DNA of 64,000 nucleotides from Lachnospiraceae oral taxon 107 str. F0167. Its GTDB lineage: Bacteria; Bacillota; Clostridia; Lachnospirales; Lachnospiraceae. Positions 17,681-27,307 of the stretch are shown piece by piece. The notes under the pieces are model-generated. The model worked only from the letters and a program-made list of their open reading frames with translations. It did not search any database and was not told the DNA's origin. The DNA lies in NCBI GenBank assembly GCA_000209465.1, contig GL890599.1:1-64000 (forward strand), written 5' to 3'. Position 1 is the first letter of the stretch. Every line of letters starts with the position of its first letter. The translations under genes and the position numbers were made by a program.

Positions 17681-19096
17681 TTATTTTTGCTTATGAACTC
17701 CTCTTTCAAAGAATGAATTAGTTTCATTTACGACCACTCCGTTTAATGCTATAAGCGCTATTAAATTCGGTATTGCCATCAGTCCGTTACAAATATCCGC
17801 TATAGTCCATACAGCCTGTACAGTCATATAAGGTCCTATAAAAATGCAGCCGATATATATCCATCTATAGATCATTATTGCCTTTGGCTTATTACCTATT
17901 ATATATTCAAGACATTTTTCCGAATAATAATCCCATCCCAGTATGGTTGTAAATGCGAAGAACACCAGACAAATCACCAGTATAAATGCAGCCGCTCTTT
18001 CCGGAAAAGGCAGTCCCATTTGAAAAGCTTTGGTAGTAACCGCTACACCTTCCAGCCCCATATTCCAGCTACCTGTAATAACTATGGAAAGTCCCGTCAT
18101 AGTACAAATAACAATAGTATCTATAAAGGTACCCGTCATTGAGATAAGCCCCTGTCTTACTTCTTCCTTTGACTGTGCTGCAGCTGCTGCAATAGGCGCA
18201 CTTCCAAGTCCTGCCTCGTTAGAAAATATGCCTCTGGCGATTCCTTTTTGCATAGCCAAAATCATAGCTCCGAACATACCTCCTCCAAAGGCTCTAAGAC
18301 CGAAGGCTCCCTCCGCTATCTCAGCCAGTGCAGCCGGTATCTTCCCAATGTTTAATCCAAGTATTATAACTACCACAGCTACATAAATAATAGCCATAAA
18401 AGGAACAACTACCTGTGCTACATTTGATATTCTCTTCAATCCCCCTATCAAGACCAATGCCACAAAAAATGTCAATATTATTCCTGATATAATTATTGTA
18501 ATAGAGTAATCTCTTCCAAAAAGATTCAAATATTGTGCCTTTTCATTGTCAAAGAAATTTCCTATAGCACTTGTAATACCATTGATTTGAGTAAAAGTAC
18601 CTATTCCAAAGAGTCCTACCATTATACCAAAAACCGCAAAAATCTTTGCAAGCCATCTAAATTGCTTACCCATTCCCCTTTCAATATAATAGAACGGTCC
18701 ACCGATAACATGACCGTCCTCTTCGACCACTCTGTATTTTACCGCCAAAAGACATTCTGCATACTTGGTTGCGGTTCCGACAATTGCCGCCATCCACATC
18801 CAAAACAAAGCGCCCGGTCCACCCGATACTATTGCTGTAGCAACACCTACGATATTACCGGTTCCTATGGTGGCGGAAAGTGCGGTACAAAGTGCCGCAA
18901 AGCTTGACACTTCTCCGCTTCCATCTTTTTCATCCGATGAAAACATATACTTAATTGCAAGAGGTAATCTCTTTATCTGCAATCCCCTAAGTCTGATAGA
19001 TAAAAATAATCCTGTTGCCAAAATCAAAATAATAAGCGGTAAACCCCAAACGAAATCATCTACCATTTTCAAAAAGTCTGTTATCTTACTTAACAT
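17681..19096 (-). CDS. Sodium:alanine/glycine symporter, AGCS family
   Basis: This 471-residue membrane protein has about ten to eleven hydrophobic segments. AGCS markers are SFAALCTALSATIGTGNIVG (sodium/substrate site, about 63-82), PGALFWMWMAAIVGTATKYA, GIARGIFSNEAGLGSAPIAA and FAFTTILGWDYYSEKC. It imports alanine or glycine with Na+ (occasionally H+). It is a single gene on the minus strand, ending at a terminator shared with ric. Substrate choice between alanine and glycine cannot be read from sequence. Confidence 0.95.
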   Translation of the reverse strand: MLSKITDFLKMVDDFVWGLPLIILILATGLFLSIRLRGLQIKRLPLAIKYMFSSDEKDGSGEVSSFAALCTALSATIGTGNIVGVATAIVSGGPGALFWMWMAAIVGTATKYAECLLAVKYRVVEEDGHVIGGPFYYIERGMGKQFRWLAKIFAVFGIMVGLFGIGTFTQINGITSAIGNFFDNEKAQYLNLFGRDYSITIIISGIILTFFVALVLIGGLKRISNVAQVVVPFMAIIYVAVVVIILGLNIGKIPAALAEIAEGAFGLRAFGGGMFGAMILAMQKGIARGIFSNEAGLGSAPIAAAAAQSKEEVRQGLISMTGTFIDTIVICTMTGLSIVITGSWNMGLEGVAVTTKAFQMGLPFPERAAAFILVICLVFFAFTTILGWDYYSEKCLEYIIGNKPKAIMIYRWIYIGCIFIGPYMTVQAVWTIADICNGLMAIPNLIALIALNGVVVNETNSFFERGVHKQK

Positions 19097-19208
19097 ATAT
19101 TAGCTCTCCTTATTTGCACTTTAATATGTTACCATAATACACTGTTATATGCATCTGTTTTTTATTCCGAAAGTTAGGTATAGTTTTAATTTCTTAATAT
19201 TTTTTTCA

Positions 19209-19236
19209 TTGACTTAAGTATATTTCTCATTATAAA
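19209..19236 (+). promoter_or_regulatory. Promoter of the L,D-transpeptidase gene
   Basis: TTGACT (19209-19214), a 16-base spacer and TATAAA (19231-19236) lie about 65 bases before the start codon. Near-consensus sigma-A promoter; inferred. Confidence 0.65.
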
Positions 19237-19300
19237 ATCAAATATATAAAATATTTAACATCGGGGTGCTTTTCATCCCGGAAATAGAATGGGATAATAT

Positions 19301-19996
19301 ATGAAATTATTTAAAAAAATCTGTGCAACTTTTGCATTACTTTCTACACTATTGGCAAGTACTTATGTAAATACTTATGCCGCATTGCCTGTAGAACAAT
19401 TGGCAGTATCTAAGACTGCAAACCATATTATTTTAATTGTTGGCCATAAAAATAATAAAAACAAGGTCACTGTAAATGATTATACAAAATCTTCTGACGG
19501 TACATGGACAAAAAACTGGTATGTCGGCGGTATTGCAGGAACCAACGGTATCTCCACTCAAAAGAGTGAGGGAGATAAAAAAACTCCTGAAGGTGTTTTT
19601 AATGCTATGTTTGCCTTCGGATTAAAGGATAATCCCGGCAGCATTTTAGATTATCGAAAAATAGGTGACGGTGATTATTGGGTGGATGATTCAAACAGTG
19701 CCTACTATAATAAATGGGTAAATATTTCAAATGTAAATAAGGACTGGAATTCAGCAGAGAACTTAAAATCCGCATCTCCTTTTTACAATTATGCTTTAGC
19801 TCTAAATTATAATACCGAAGCCGTCCCCGGAAAAGGCTCTGCAATATTTATCCACTGTACAAAGACCGATAATGATACTTCTTCAGCCGGCTGTATCAGA
19901 ATACCTGAAGAGTATATGAAAAAGCTTGTACAAACTGTTGATTCAAATACAAAAATAGTAATAATTGAAAATGTTGATAAACTATCAAGTTATTAA
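19301..19996 (+). CDS. L,D-transpeptidase (YkuD family), secreted
   Basis: This 231-residue protein has a signal peptide (KKICATFALLSTLLAS, cleavage probably near TYA-AL). A YkuD catalytic domain follows. The active-site region reads SAIFIHC then DTSSAGCIRIPEEYM, giving the family histidine, the serine and the nucleophilic cysteine with arginine two residues later. Family members cross-link or modify peptidoglycan, or attach other groups to it. GDKKTPEGVF matches the conserved GxxxTPxGxF block. It is monocistronic with its own promoter. Confidence 0.93.
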   Translation: MKLFKKICATFALLSTLLASTYVNTYAALPVEQLAVSKTANHIILIVGHKNNKNKVTVNDYTKSSDGTWTKNWYVGGIAGTNGISTQKSEGDKKTPEGVFNAMFAFGLKDNPGSILDYRKIGDGDYWVDDSNSAYYNKWVNISNVNKDWNSAENLKSASPFYNYALALNYNTEAVPGKGSAIFIHCTKTDNDTSSAGCIRIPEEYMKKLVQTVDSNTKIVIIENVDKLSSY

Positions 19997-20070
19997 TTAA
20001 AAATTATATTTAGCAGTAAACAGTGAATACAAAGTACCATTATGTAAATTTATAAATTTCCAAAGAAATA

Positions 20071-20105
20071 GCCGGCAAAATTCTTTATTAAAGAATCTTG
20101 CCGGC
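20071..20105. terminator. Stem-loop between L,D-transpeptidase and a convergent gene
   Basis: GCCGGCAAaATTCTTT pairs with AAAGAATcTTGCCGGC, one mismatch, with a very short loop. It lies between convergent genes. The minus-strand side is followed by TATTTCTTT, so it best serves the minus-strand gene but may act both ways. Confidence 0.75.
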
Positions 20106-20126
20106 AGCATGTAATTTCCTATCTTA

Positions 20127-20612
20127 TCAAGTTTCCCTGTAAGCAATTATATATGCTTTAATATTGTCACTTTCCCTATATAATGATAAAGGAATTTCAA
20201 GTATAGCCTTATCGGCATCTTTGTTTTCCTGTGCAGAATTAAAATACATCCCTACTGTATACTTATTACCTGCTTCCAAGTCTAATTCAAAACTTACTTT
20301 TTCCGATTTTACATTACGTGTTTTCCCCATCACAGTGTCTGTGGACTCAAATATTCCCTCAATTGTGTGTAATCCTGAAGTCAATGCCACAATTTTTTGT
20401 AAATATTCTCCTATAGTATAATCTGCTTCCGACAAAGGCTTATTATCAATCTTTATATTTTTACAATATAAATGTACTAATGCCTTATCTCGATTTTCTT
20501 CACTGAAGCTATTTTGTGCATCCTTTCTCTTCTTGTCCAAGAGCATAAAAATAGCAAAAAGTACTGCCCATATCACCACAACAACGGTGATAATCATCAT
20601 TGTCCTACTCAT
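20127..20612 (-). CDS. Small membrane-anchored protein, unknown function
   Basis: This 161-residue protein has one N-terminal transmembrane segment (about residues 5-23) followed by KKRKDAQ. A roughly 130-residue domain with beta-like character follows (INIDNKPLSEADY-like openings, then KVSFELDLEAGNKYTVGMYF). No known catalytic motif. By the positive-inside rule the soluble domain after RKDAQ may stay in the cytoplasm, but this is uncertain. Nothing nearby suggests a role. It is a single gene. Confidence 0.75.
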   Translation of the reverse strand: MSRTMMIITVVVVIWAVLFAIFMLLDKKRKDAQNSFSEENRDKALVHLYCKNIKIDNKPLSEADYTIGEYLQKIVALTSGLHTIEGIFESTDTVMGKTRNVKSEKVSFELDLEAGNKYTVGMYFNSAQENKDADKAILEIPLSLYRESDNIKAYIIAYRET

Positions 20613-20818
20613 ATTTCTCCTTATCTACCAAAATACTTGTTCTATTTTATGATTTTTCCGTACTTAAAATAACATAGTCTTTACTCTTTATCAATATTTT
20701 CTCTGCTTTTACTTTAAAATCCTTTACAAGAGTCGTTAAGTTCAGCCGACAAATGCACCCCTGTTTTTATTCTTAGTATTGTGCCTAAGCCCGACATATG
20801 CAGACTTACTTACAAAAT

Positions 20819-22123
20819 TTAAGTTTTACTCCCTATATCAAAAAGCAGTTCTTTTAACATATTCTCCTGATACGCCGACAATCCCCTCTTCCTTATACAT
20901 TTTGCTGTTTCTCTTAATAATGGATTGCTTATATTTTCAAGCTTTGCTCTTCCTATTGCTCCTATTTTTTCTTTTGATATACTCTTTTCATAGTCTTTTG
21001 GTTCCATTCTCCATATATAGAAATTTTCACCGAATTTTTTCCAAAGCCTGTCGGCAATACAAACTCCGTCAGGATCAATATCACCATTATAATAAATTTT
21101 AAATCCGCCTTCCAAAATATAAGAAAACAATATCTGTGCTACAGAGCGTGGTTGACCTGAAGTACATAAAATTGTACAATTCACTTCCTTTAGATTTTGA
21201 ATCAAATAGCCGAATACCATTTCATTCTCAACAACATATACCCTTTCCCCCGTTGTCTCTACCCCGGTAATCCCCTTCATATTCTCCATAGTAATCACAT
21301 AGGCTTCATCTCTTTTACAAAATGCTTCATATGCCGGATGTCTTCCCTCCTTTGTTAAAAGTTGTAGACCGTATCCGTGAACTATGGATGATATATTGTC
21401 GGGAACTATCAAAACCTGCATCAAAAGCTTTCTCCACTGATGTGCACTTTCAGGCAACTCTTTCTCTTTTACCGCACAAATTGCATGTATAAAAAGTAAT
21501 CCGGCTGTGGTACCCCTATCAAAATAATGCGGATTATCCGTTATATATGCGGCAAATACGGCTAAAGGGTAATCTTCTTCGTCCTCACTCATTTTATTTA
21601 GCTTAATCAATGCATTCCCTATATTTTTTGCCAACAGCCTTGCATCATTTTCCTGCTTTTCAAACTCTCTTATAAGTATACGGTATCCATACTTTTTTGA
21701 GGAAATCATTTTATTTATCCATGTAAATGCATCTGAGCCTTTGCCATGATTTTTTTCAAAATATTGACAGATTCCGTCAAAAAATTCTCTCCTTCTATCA
21801 TCATCCTCTTTCTTTTGCTCTTTAGTACTTATAAGAGTTTCACCAAAATATTCCTCAAGCAGCTCCTTTATTTCAACAGGTGCAAATCTTGTCTTTTGAA
21901 GCCCCTGTTCAAATTCAGAAAATGAAAATCTGAGAGTTTCTTCAAAAAAAACTTTACCGATTATTCCGCCTATCGCCTGTCTTTCTTCCTTTGAGGTTTT
22001 TATAAGAGTAATAAAACCGCCCGGTTTCCCATAAGATTTCCACTTTTTTCTAAATTCTTCAAAGCATCTTTTGTATTCATGTCGGCTTTTAAAGTAATCG
22101 GCACATTCCTTGTTATTGCACAT
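20819..22123 (-). CDS. jetD: Wadjet type II nuclease subunit JetD (TIGR02679 / DUF2399)
   Basis: About 434 residues. JetD is the topoisomerase VI-like nuclease subunit of Wadjet, which cuts plasmid DNA that the JetABC condensin-like motor has extruded. The C-terminal Toprim-like domain is visible: YVVENEMVFGYLI (conserved glutamate), TILCTSGQPRSVA, and the acidic motif YYNGDIDPDGVCIADRL. I chose ATG 22123, which has GAGAGG seven bases upstream, over 22144. It overlaps the end of jetC by 11 bases, so the two are co-translated. It is last in the four-gene operon. Confidence 0.93.
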   Translation of the reverse strand: MCNNKECADYFKSRHEYKRCFEEFRKKWKSYGKPGGFITLIKTSKEERQAIGGIIGKVFFEETLRFSFSEFEQGLQKTRFAPVEIKELLEEYFGETLISTKEQKKEDDDRRREFFDGICQYFEKNHGKGSDAFTWINKMISSKKYGYRILIREFEKQENDARLLAKNIGNALIKLNKMSEDEEDYPLAVFAAYITDNPHYFDRGTTAGLLFIHAICAVKEKELPESAHQWRKLLMQVLIVPDNISSIVHGYGLQLLTKEGRHPAYEAFCKRDEAYVITMENMKGITGVETTGERVYVVENEMVFGYLIQNLKEVNCTILCTSGQPRSVAQILFSYILEGGFKIYYNGDIDPDGVCIADRLWKKFGENFYIWRMEPKDYEKSISKEKIGAIGRAKLENISNPLLRETAKCIRKRGLSAYQENMLKELLFDIGSKT

Positions 22124-25100
22124 CAAGTATCCTCTCACTTCCATTCCATGTATAGCGAATTACCGAAACGATCTGTGAATCCTGAGGTCTTGAAAGATCG
22201 GCAATTCTAAGTCCCTTTACAGTTTCAAAACAGCCCCACAATGACTGTGAATTCATAATATAATCAAAATCCAGCTTATGTACAAGTTCAAACATACTGC
22301 TGATATTTTTATCATCCACTCCGGCAAATGCCTCATCCAATGCAATAATTCTCGGATAATCCTTCCCACCCGCTTTCTTATACTGTGCATTGACTGCCGC
22401 AAAAAGCGGAACATACATTGCCATTGCCTTTTCGCCGCCGCTGAAACGATTAAATGCACCATTTGTTAAAAGCTTTCTCTCACCTTCTCCACGCCTAAAA
22501 AACATGTGAAATTCAAACCACTTACGATAATCCAGTGCATCCCTGACAAGATCCATATAATTAATTATATCATTCTTTTCTTCAATCCTTAGCTTTTCCA
22601 TTCGTATTCTGCTTCTAAAATGCTCAGCAACCTTCTCAATATCTTCCATGGTCAAAAGTGCATGATCTCTAAGCAAAATCTGTTCAAGCTGTGCCGTATC
22701 AAGTTCCATATCATTTTCAGCCTTGCAAGGTTTCCAGTCCAATGAAAAACTTAACCCCATTGAAGTCTCCATCTCCTTCATAAGCTTTGACATATCAAGA
22801 ACCCATTTCCTGCTTTCCGCAATTCTGTCCGTAAGTTGTCTGCTGATGGTCTGAGATAAAATATCCTCAAATAATTCCCTGTCTTTCTTTCTGATAAGAA
22901 GCTGTGTTTCTTCAATACCCTGCTTTAAAATACCGTAAAACTCTTCCAAATATACTTTTTTACCGTTCCATGAAGAAACTACACGAACCCTCTTTCGTAT
23001 TGCTCCGGGTACTTCCTCTATTTTAACCGCTTCTTCGCTCTCAAAGCATTCCTCCAGTGATGTACCGTAATTAACCAGACTTGCATTATGTCTTTGGTAT
23101 ACCTGATGAAGTGACTGCAAAAGATCTGTAGGTTCTCTGTTTTTATCACCCTCTCTAAGTAATGAAACTGCCCTCTTTGCACATTCAAAAAGACTCTGAT
23201 TTTCTGCTGAAAATACCAACTTTAATGCCAGTTCCTCCTCAAAATATTTCCTCAAGCAGGTTTCTTCCGTTATTTTTTTCTGTAAGCTTTCTCTTAATCC
23301 CGGCTCCGCTTCCAAAATAACACGAAATCTTTCATTTAAAGTTGCCAGATCCGTTTTTAATCTGTCATTTTCTCTTCCAATCTCTCCAAGTTCCTTGTTT
23401 ATTCGCCTCAATCTGTCCGCTTTCTCCACTATCTCAGGGAGATTAAGAAACTCTTCAAGCTGTTTTATCTGAATATCACATTCCTTTTCCTTTGTGCTCC
23501 ATCCTCTTTTTTCAACAAAAGCCTCATCCATCAAACCTTCATTTACACTCAGTCTTTCCTTTTCAGATATAAGATTTTCCTTTTCCGTGCAAAATCTCAG
23601 TAATAACTGCCTGACTTCCTGCCAGATAGTGCTGTATTCTTCCAATGCATCCATTACCTCATTATAAGCCTCCTGTGTTCTCTTATATGGGAAAGGTTTA
23701 CACTTTTGAATTACCGTCTGATATTGTAAATTCTTTCTTGATTTTAATGAATTCTCCTGAATTTCCTTTTTATCACATTCCTCCGATATTTTTTGAAGCT
23801 TGTACTCACAATTTTTTTCAAACTCCAAAGCCTGATTGATTTCTAAAAACCCGGGAATTTGCTTATATTCTTCCTCTAATTTTTTCAAATTTTCATCCAA
23901 GGAATCTATCTCTTTTTCTAAGTTTGAAATATCTTCTTTAATATCTGAAATATATTTTTTAATCTCACAAATTCTTTGTTCCTTACGCCTTTTTCTTGCC
24001 AAAATTCCGACATATTCCGCATCCCCGCTTTTTTTTGTCTTTCCTAAAAGAATTCCCTGTGTAAAACTGCCATCTTTTCCTATATAGATTCCACTGTCAT
24101 ATTCTCTGTCTTCATAAATATTTCCAAGGATTTTTTCTACACTTTCTTTTAAACCCGGCTCTAAATCTTCACTGACTCTAAGATCTGAAAAATTCGAGTT
24201 TCCGTCCTCTTTCACATACAATATAGTATCTAAAAAGCTTTGACATTTCTTTGTTACAGTATCAAAATCATCTTTTGATACCACAAGTGCATCCAAAATC
24301 CCCATCTTTTCAAGCTGTGCTTCAAGTCTTGCACAAGCTGTTTCATCCAGATCTTTTGAAAATTCTACTGTTTTATAAAAAGGTAATGCCTTAATCCCTA
24401 ACTTTTCCAACTCATCTCTTGAATTTTTTGTATTCTCATCACGCAAAGGCTCCAGATCTTCTAAGTTTTGTAAATATATAAGTTCTTCTTTTTCCCGGTC
24501 AAGTTCTTTATTTTTGAGTTTTTGTTGATATTCCAATCCGCTTTTTATATCAAGTATATTAAGTCGCTGATGCTCATAATCTTTACGCAAAATTTCTTGT
24601 ATACCCTCTGCATCGAATGCCGACTTATATTCTCTGATTTTCTCCTCAAGCTTTGGAAGTATATCGCCATCAGGCTTCCAATACATAGCTTCATATTTTA
24701 GTCCGTAGATACTTTCAATCCACTGATCCGTTCTTTTTATTACCTCTTCAACTGCCGCTTCCAGTTCTTGATGATTTTTTGCCTTTTCAATTTTAAGCTT
24801 TTCAAGTTCCGCCGCCACTTCATCATACTGCCCGGTTATCTTTTCATACTCATATATTTCTCTTGTACATTCCGATAATAATTTTTTTAATAAATCAAGC
24901 TTTTTTACAATATCTCCGGTTTTATCATATTCTTCTTTCTCTATTATTAAAATAGCCTCTGCATGTCCATCCCAGTCAATGCTTTCCTGATATTCATCAA
25001 GTTCAAACTTTCTCTCTTTTATCTCCTCCTGTACTTTCCAAAGATTTCCTTTAATATGCTTTATTTTATTATCCCCTGATAAAAGTAATTCCTTATAATC

Positions 25101-26174
25101 AAGTATCTTACTGTCCCAATATGATACCTTTCCTCCGGCTTCATTTTTATCATTCTTAGCTTTTTCAAGCTTTCTGTCAATCTCTTCAAGATTTGTATCT
25201 AACAGTCCCGATCTTTCCGCTTCTTTTAATTTTTTTGATTCTTCCAGTTCTTCCAGACGTTTACTCTTATTTTTACTGTCTTCTTCTATTTCTCTTTTAT
25301 TCTCTTCCTGTATATTAAGCCTTGTCTGTTCACTTTCTACATTTTTCTTTATTTCGATATATGCATTTGCCTTTTTAGCAAGCATATATTGATTATATCT
25401 GTTATATTCGTTTCTTATAATCTTAACATCATCAAAGGCACTCTTTAAAAGTTCCAGACTGTCCTGAATCTCATCCATTTTCTCCATGGCATCCACCATT
25501 GCTCTGAGGTCTTCATCAGTCAATGTCTGCAATGAATCATTCAAAATATCATATACCTTTGTAGGTTTAAATTCCTTTGAAAGCTTTGGCGCACGAACCT
25601 TTACAAGCAGCTTTATAAACTGCTCATACTGCTCAGTTTTTCTAAATCCGAAAATATACTGATTAACCGCCTTTTTATATTCGCTCTGATTTGCGGTAAA
25701 AAAATTGTCCTCTCCAAGTACTGTTTTTATTTCCCTTTTATCAAGCGGAATTTTACTTGAGCCGATCTCCTTGTAAAGTTTAAAATCATATCCGATTCTT
25801 CTTCCGTCCAAAACAACAAAGCCCCAAAACTCCATCGGCTTACCTTTTTTGGCTCTTTGTCCGATTCCGATTGTGCAATATTTATCTTCCTCTTTTTTAA
25901 ATTCCAAAAATAAATATCCTGTGGATTCTTCCCTTCCCTCTTCTCCAAGGAAGTAATATTCCATTCTTCTATCGCTTGAGCCGAAGGGATCAAGTCTGCT
26001 CGGAGTGCGATCACCATCCAAAATAAAAGGTATAATGCTCTGGGTTGTAATGGATTTACCTGAAGCATTCTGCCCTCTAAGCAATAATTTACCGTCTACA
26101 AATTCAAAATATTCTTCATCATATAACCAGAAATTCACAAAACCTATGCGATTCATTTTAAAGCGGTCTTTCAA
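22113..26174 (-). CDS. jetC: Wadjet type II SMC-like ATPase JetC (TIGR02680)
   Basis: This 1353-residue SMC/MukB-like protein has an N-terminal ATPase half with Walker A GQNASGKS (34-41). Very long coiled coils (about 230-650 and 740-1150) surround a hinge-like region near 560-720. The C-terminal half has the signature NRFSGGEKAMAMYVP and Walker B RIIALDEAFAGVDD. TTG at 26174 is the likely start: GGAGGTG lies seven bases before it, while the next ATG is 25 bases away, and the residues DRF-MNRIGFVNFW fit the family N-terminus. TTG overlaps the jetB stop codon (TTGA). It acts as the loop-extruding motor of the anti-plasmid complex. Confidence 0.96.
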   Translation of the reverse strand: MKDRFKMNRIGFVNFWLYDEEYFEFVDGKLLLRGQNASGKSITTQSIIPFILDGDRTPSRLDPFGSSDRRMEYYFLGEEGREESTGYLFLEFKKEEDKYCTIGIGQRAKKGKPMEFWGFVVLDGRRIGYDFKLYKEIGSSKIPLDKREIKTVLGEDNFFTANQSEYKKAVNQYIFGFRKTEQYEQFIKLLVKVRAPKLSKEFKPTKVYDILNDSLQTLTDEDLRAMVDAMEKMDEIQDSLELLKSAFDDVKIIRNEYNRYNQYMLAKKANAYIEIKKNVESEQTRLNIQEENKREIEEDSKNKSKRLEELEESKKLKEAERSGLLDTNLEEIDRKLEKAKNDKNEAGGKVSYWDSKILDYKELLLSGDNKIKHIKGNLWKVQEEIKERKFELDEYQESIDWDGHAEAILIIEKEEYDKTGDIVKKLDLLKKLLSECTREIYEYEKITGQYDEVAAELEKLKIEKAKNHQELEAAVEEVIKRTDQWIESIYGLKYEAMYWKPDGDILPKLEEKIREYKSAFDAEGIQEILRKDYEHQRLNILDIKSGLEYQQKLKNKELDREKEELIYLQNLEDLEPLRDENTKNSRDELEKLGIKALPFYKTVEFSKDLDETACARLEAQLEKMGILDALVVSKDDFDTVTKKCQSFLDTILYVKEDGNSNFSDLRVSEDLEPGLKESVEKILGNIYEDREYDSGIYIGKDGSFTQGILLGKTKKSGDAEYVGILARKRRKEQRICEIKKYISDIKEDISNLEKEIDSLDENLKKLEEEYKQIPGFLEINQALEFEKNCEYKLQKISEECDKKEIQENSLKSRKNLQYQTVIQKCKPFPYKRTQEAYNEVMDALEEYSTIWQEVRQLLLRFCTEKENLISEKERLSVNEGLMDEAFVEKRGWSTKEKECDIQIKQLEEFLNLPEIVEKADRLRRINKELGEIGRENDRLKTDLATLNERFRVILEAEPGLRESLQKKITEETCLRKYFEEELALKLVFSAENQSLFECAKRAVSLLREGDKNREPTDLLQSLHQVYQRHNASLVNYGTSLEECFESEEAVKIEEVPGAIRKRVRVVSSWNGKKVYLEEFYGILKQGIEETQLLIRKKDRELFEDILSQTISRQLTDRIAESRKWVLDMSKLMKEMETSMGLSFSLDWKPCKAENDMELDTAQLEQILLRDHALLTMEDIEKVAEHFRSRIRMEKLRIEEKNDIINYMDLVRDALDYRKWFEFHMFFRRGEGERKLLTNGAFNRFSGGEKAMAMYVPLFAAVNAQYKKAGGKDYPRIIALDEAFAGVDDKNISSMFELVHKLDFDYIMNSQSLWGCFETVKGLRIADLSRPQDSQIVSVIRYTWNGSERILDVQ

Positions 26175-27307
26175 TTTTCTTCACCTCCGTTAAAATCTTC
26201 AGGATAAACTCCTGCCGTTCTTCCTACAGCAGGAAGTATTATAATTTGCTCATCCAAAAATCGAATCATCATCCAATTTTTCATATATTCAAGCACATTT
26301 TCTACAAGCAGTTCTTCATTCATTTCACGATATTCCTTGCTCCATCCTGCGCTGTGATTTTTTCTGCATTGTAATATTATATCGGACATTTGCCCGGATG
26401 TAGTAAAAATAAGTTCATTATCCCCTTTTAACAGATGTCCATTTAAGATCTCTTTTTGTATACCATTACATACCAGCAAAACGATCTCCGGCAACATAGC
26501 ATCTCTTGGATGTACAAGTCCGTAACAATCATCCGCATCCAGTGATATACATGCCATATTTTTGTAAAGGTCAAGATTTCCTCCCATATTTTCACTGATA
26601 TGTTTTGCAACCCACTGACGCTGATTTTTTAAATACAGTGAATCCGCATCCTCCACACTTTCCCAGTACATACAGGGACATATTGCCAGCTGTCTGTATA
26701 CACGATTAATACGCAGACTACCTCTGTTTTGTTCAATTTCTTCAAATTCAGCCTTTTCAAAATCCTCAAAGGATTCAAAGCCTGAAATATCTACAGAAAA
26801 ACTGGTGGCAAAATACTTTGAATATCCGGTATTTTCATACAAAACCTCCTGCCCGGACTCCAATCCAAATCCCTCACTTCGTCCCTCATATACACGAAGC
26901 ATCTGAAGTTTCTCCATATATTGTAAAACACGAACCAGAGATTTTCTTTGAGTAAATAAAGTCCAGTCAATAGCTATATAGGGTTTTAATCCGGTCTCAA
27001 CATAATCTATAAGTTCAGATAATAAAAACTGCTCATGCTCCTCTTTGTCCTCAAGATACATAAGTACCGCACATAAAATACAGTAATCCCTAATATCTAA
27101 AAACTCTCCGATACCCATAAACGCCTCACCACGGGCAGGTCGTTTTTCAAGTTTTAACAAATTTTCGGTATGAACCAGCTTCCATCCAAGCTGTTCTCTT
27201 ACAAACTTTTGAAAATTCGGAATATCTCTCTTTACTTTATAATATAATTCCTTATCCGCATCCTTACAAATCCAAAAATTTTCCAACAATGTCCTGAATT
27301 CATTCAT
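26171..27307 (-). CDS. jetB: Wadjet type II KITE-like subunit JetB (TIGR02678)
   Basis: This 378-residue protein matches TIGR02678 in size, operon position and opening (LLENFWICKDADKELYYKVK, then WKLVHTENLLKLEKRPAR). JetB corresponds to MukE/KITE and bridges the kleisin-like JetA and the SMC JetC. Start ATG overlaps the jetA stop by four bases (ATGA), and its own stop overlaps the jetC TTG start. The protein is helical and acidic with winged-helix-like segments; no enzyme motif is expected. Confidence 0.93.
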   Translation of the reverse strand: MNEFRTLLENFWICKDADKELYYKVKRDIPNFQKFVREQLGWKLVHTENLLKLEKRPARGEAFMGIGEFLDIRDYCILCAVLMYLEDKEEHEQFLLSELIDYVETGLKPYIAIDWTLFTQRKSLVRVLQYMEKLQMLRVYEGRSEGFGLESGQEVLYENTGYSKYFATSFSVDISGFESFEDFEKAEFEEIEQNRGSLRINRVYRQLAICPCMYWESVEDADSLYLKNQRQWVAKHISENMGGNLDLYKNMACISLDADDCYGLVHPRDAMLPEIVLLVCNGIQKEILNGHLLKGDNELIFTTSGQMSDIILQCRKNHSAGWSKEYREMNEELLVENVLEYMKNWMMIRFLDEQIIILPAVGRTAGVYPEDFNGGEEN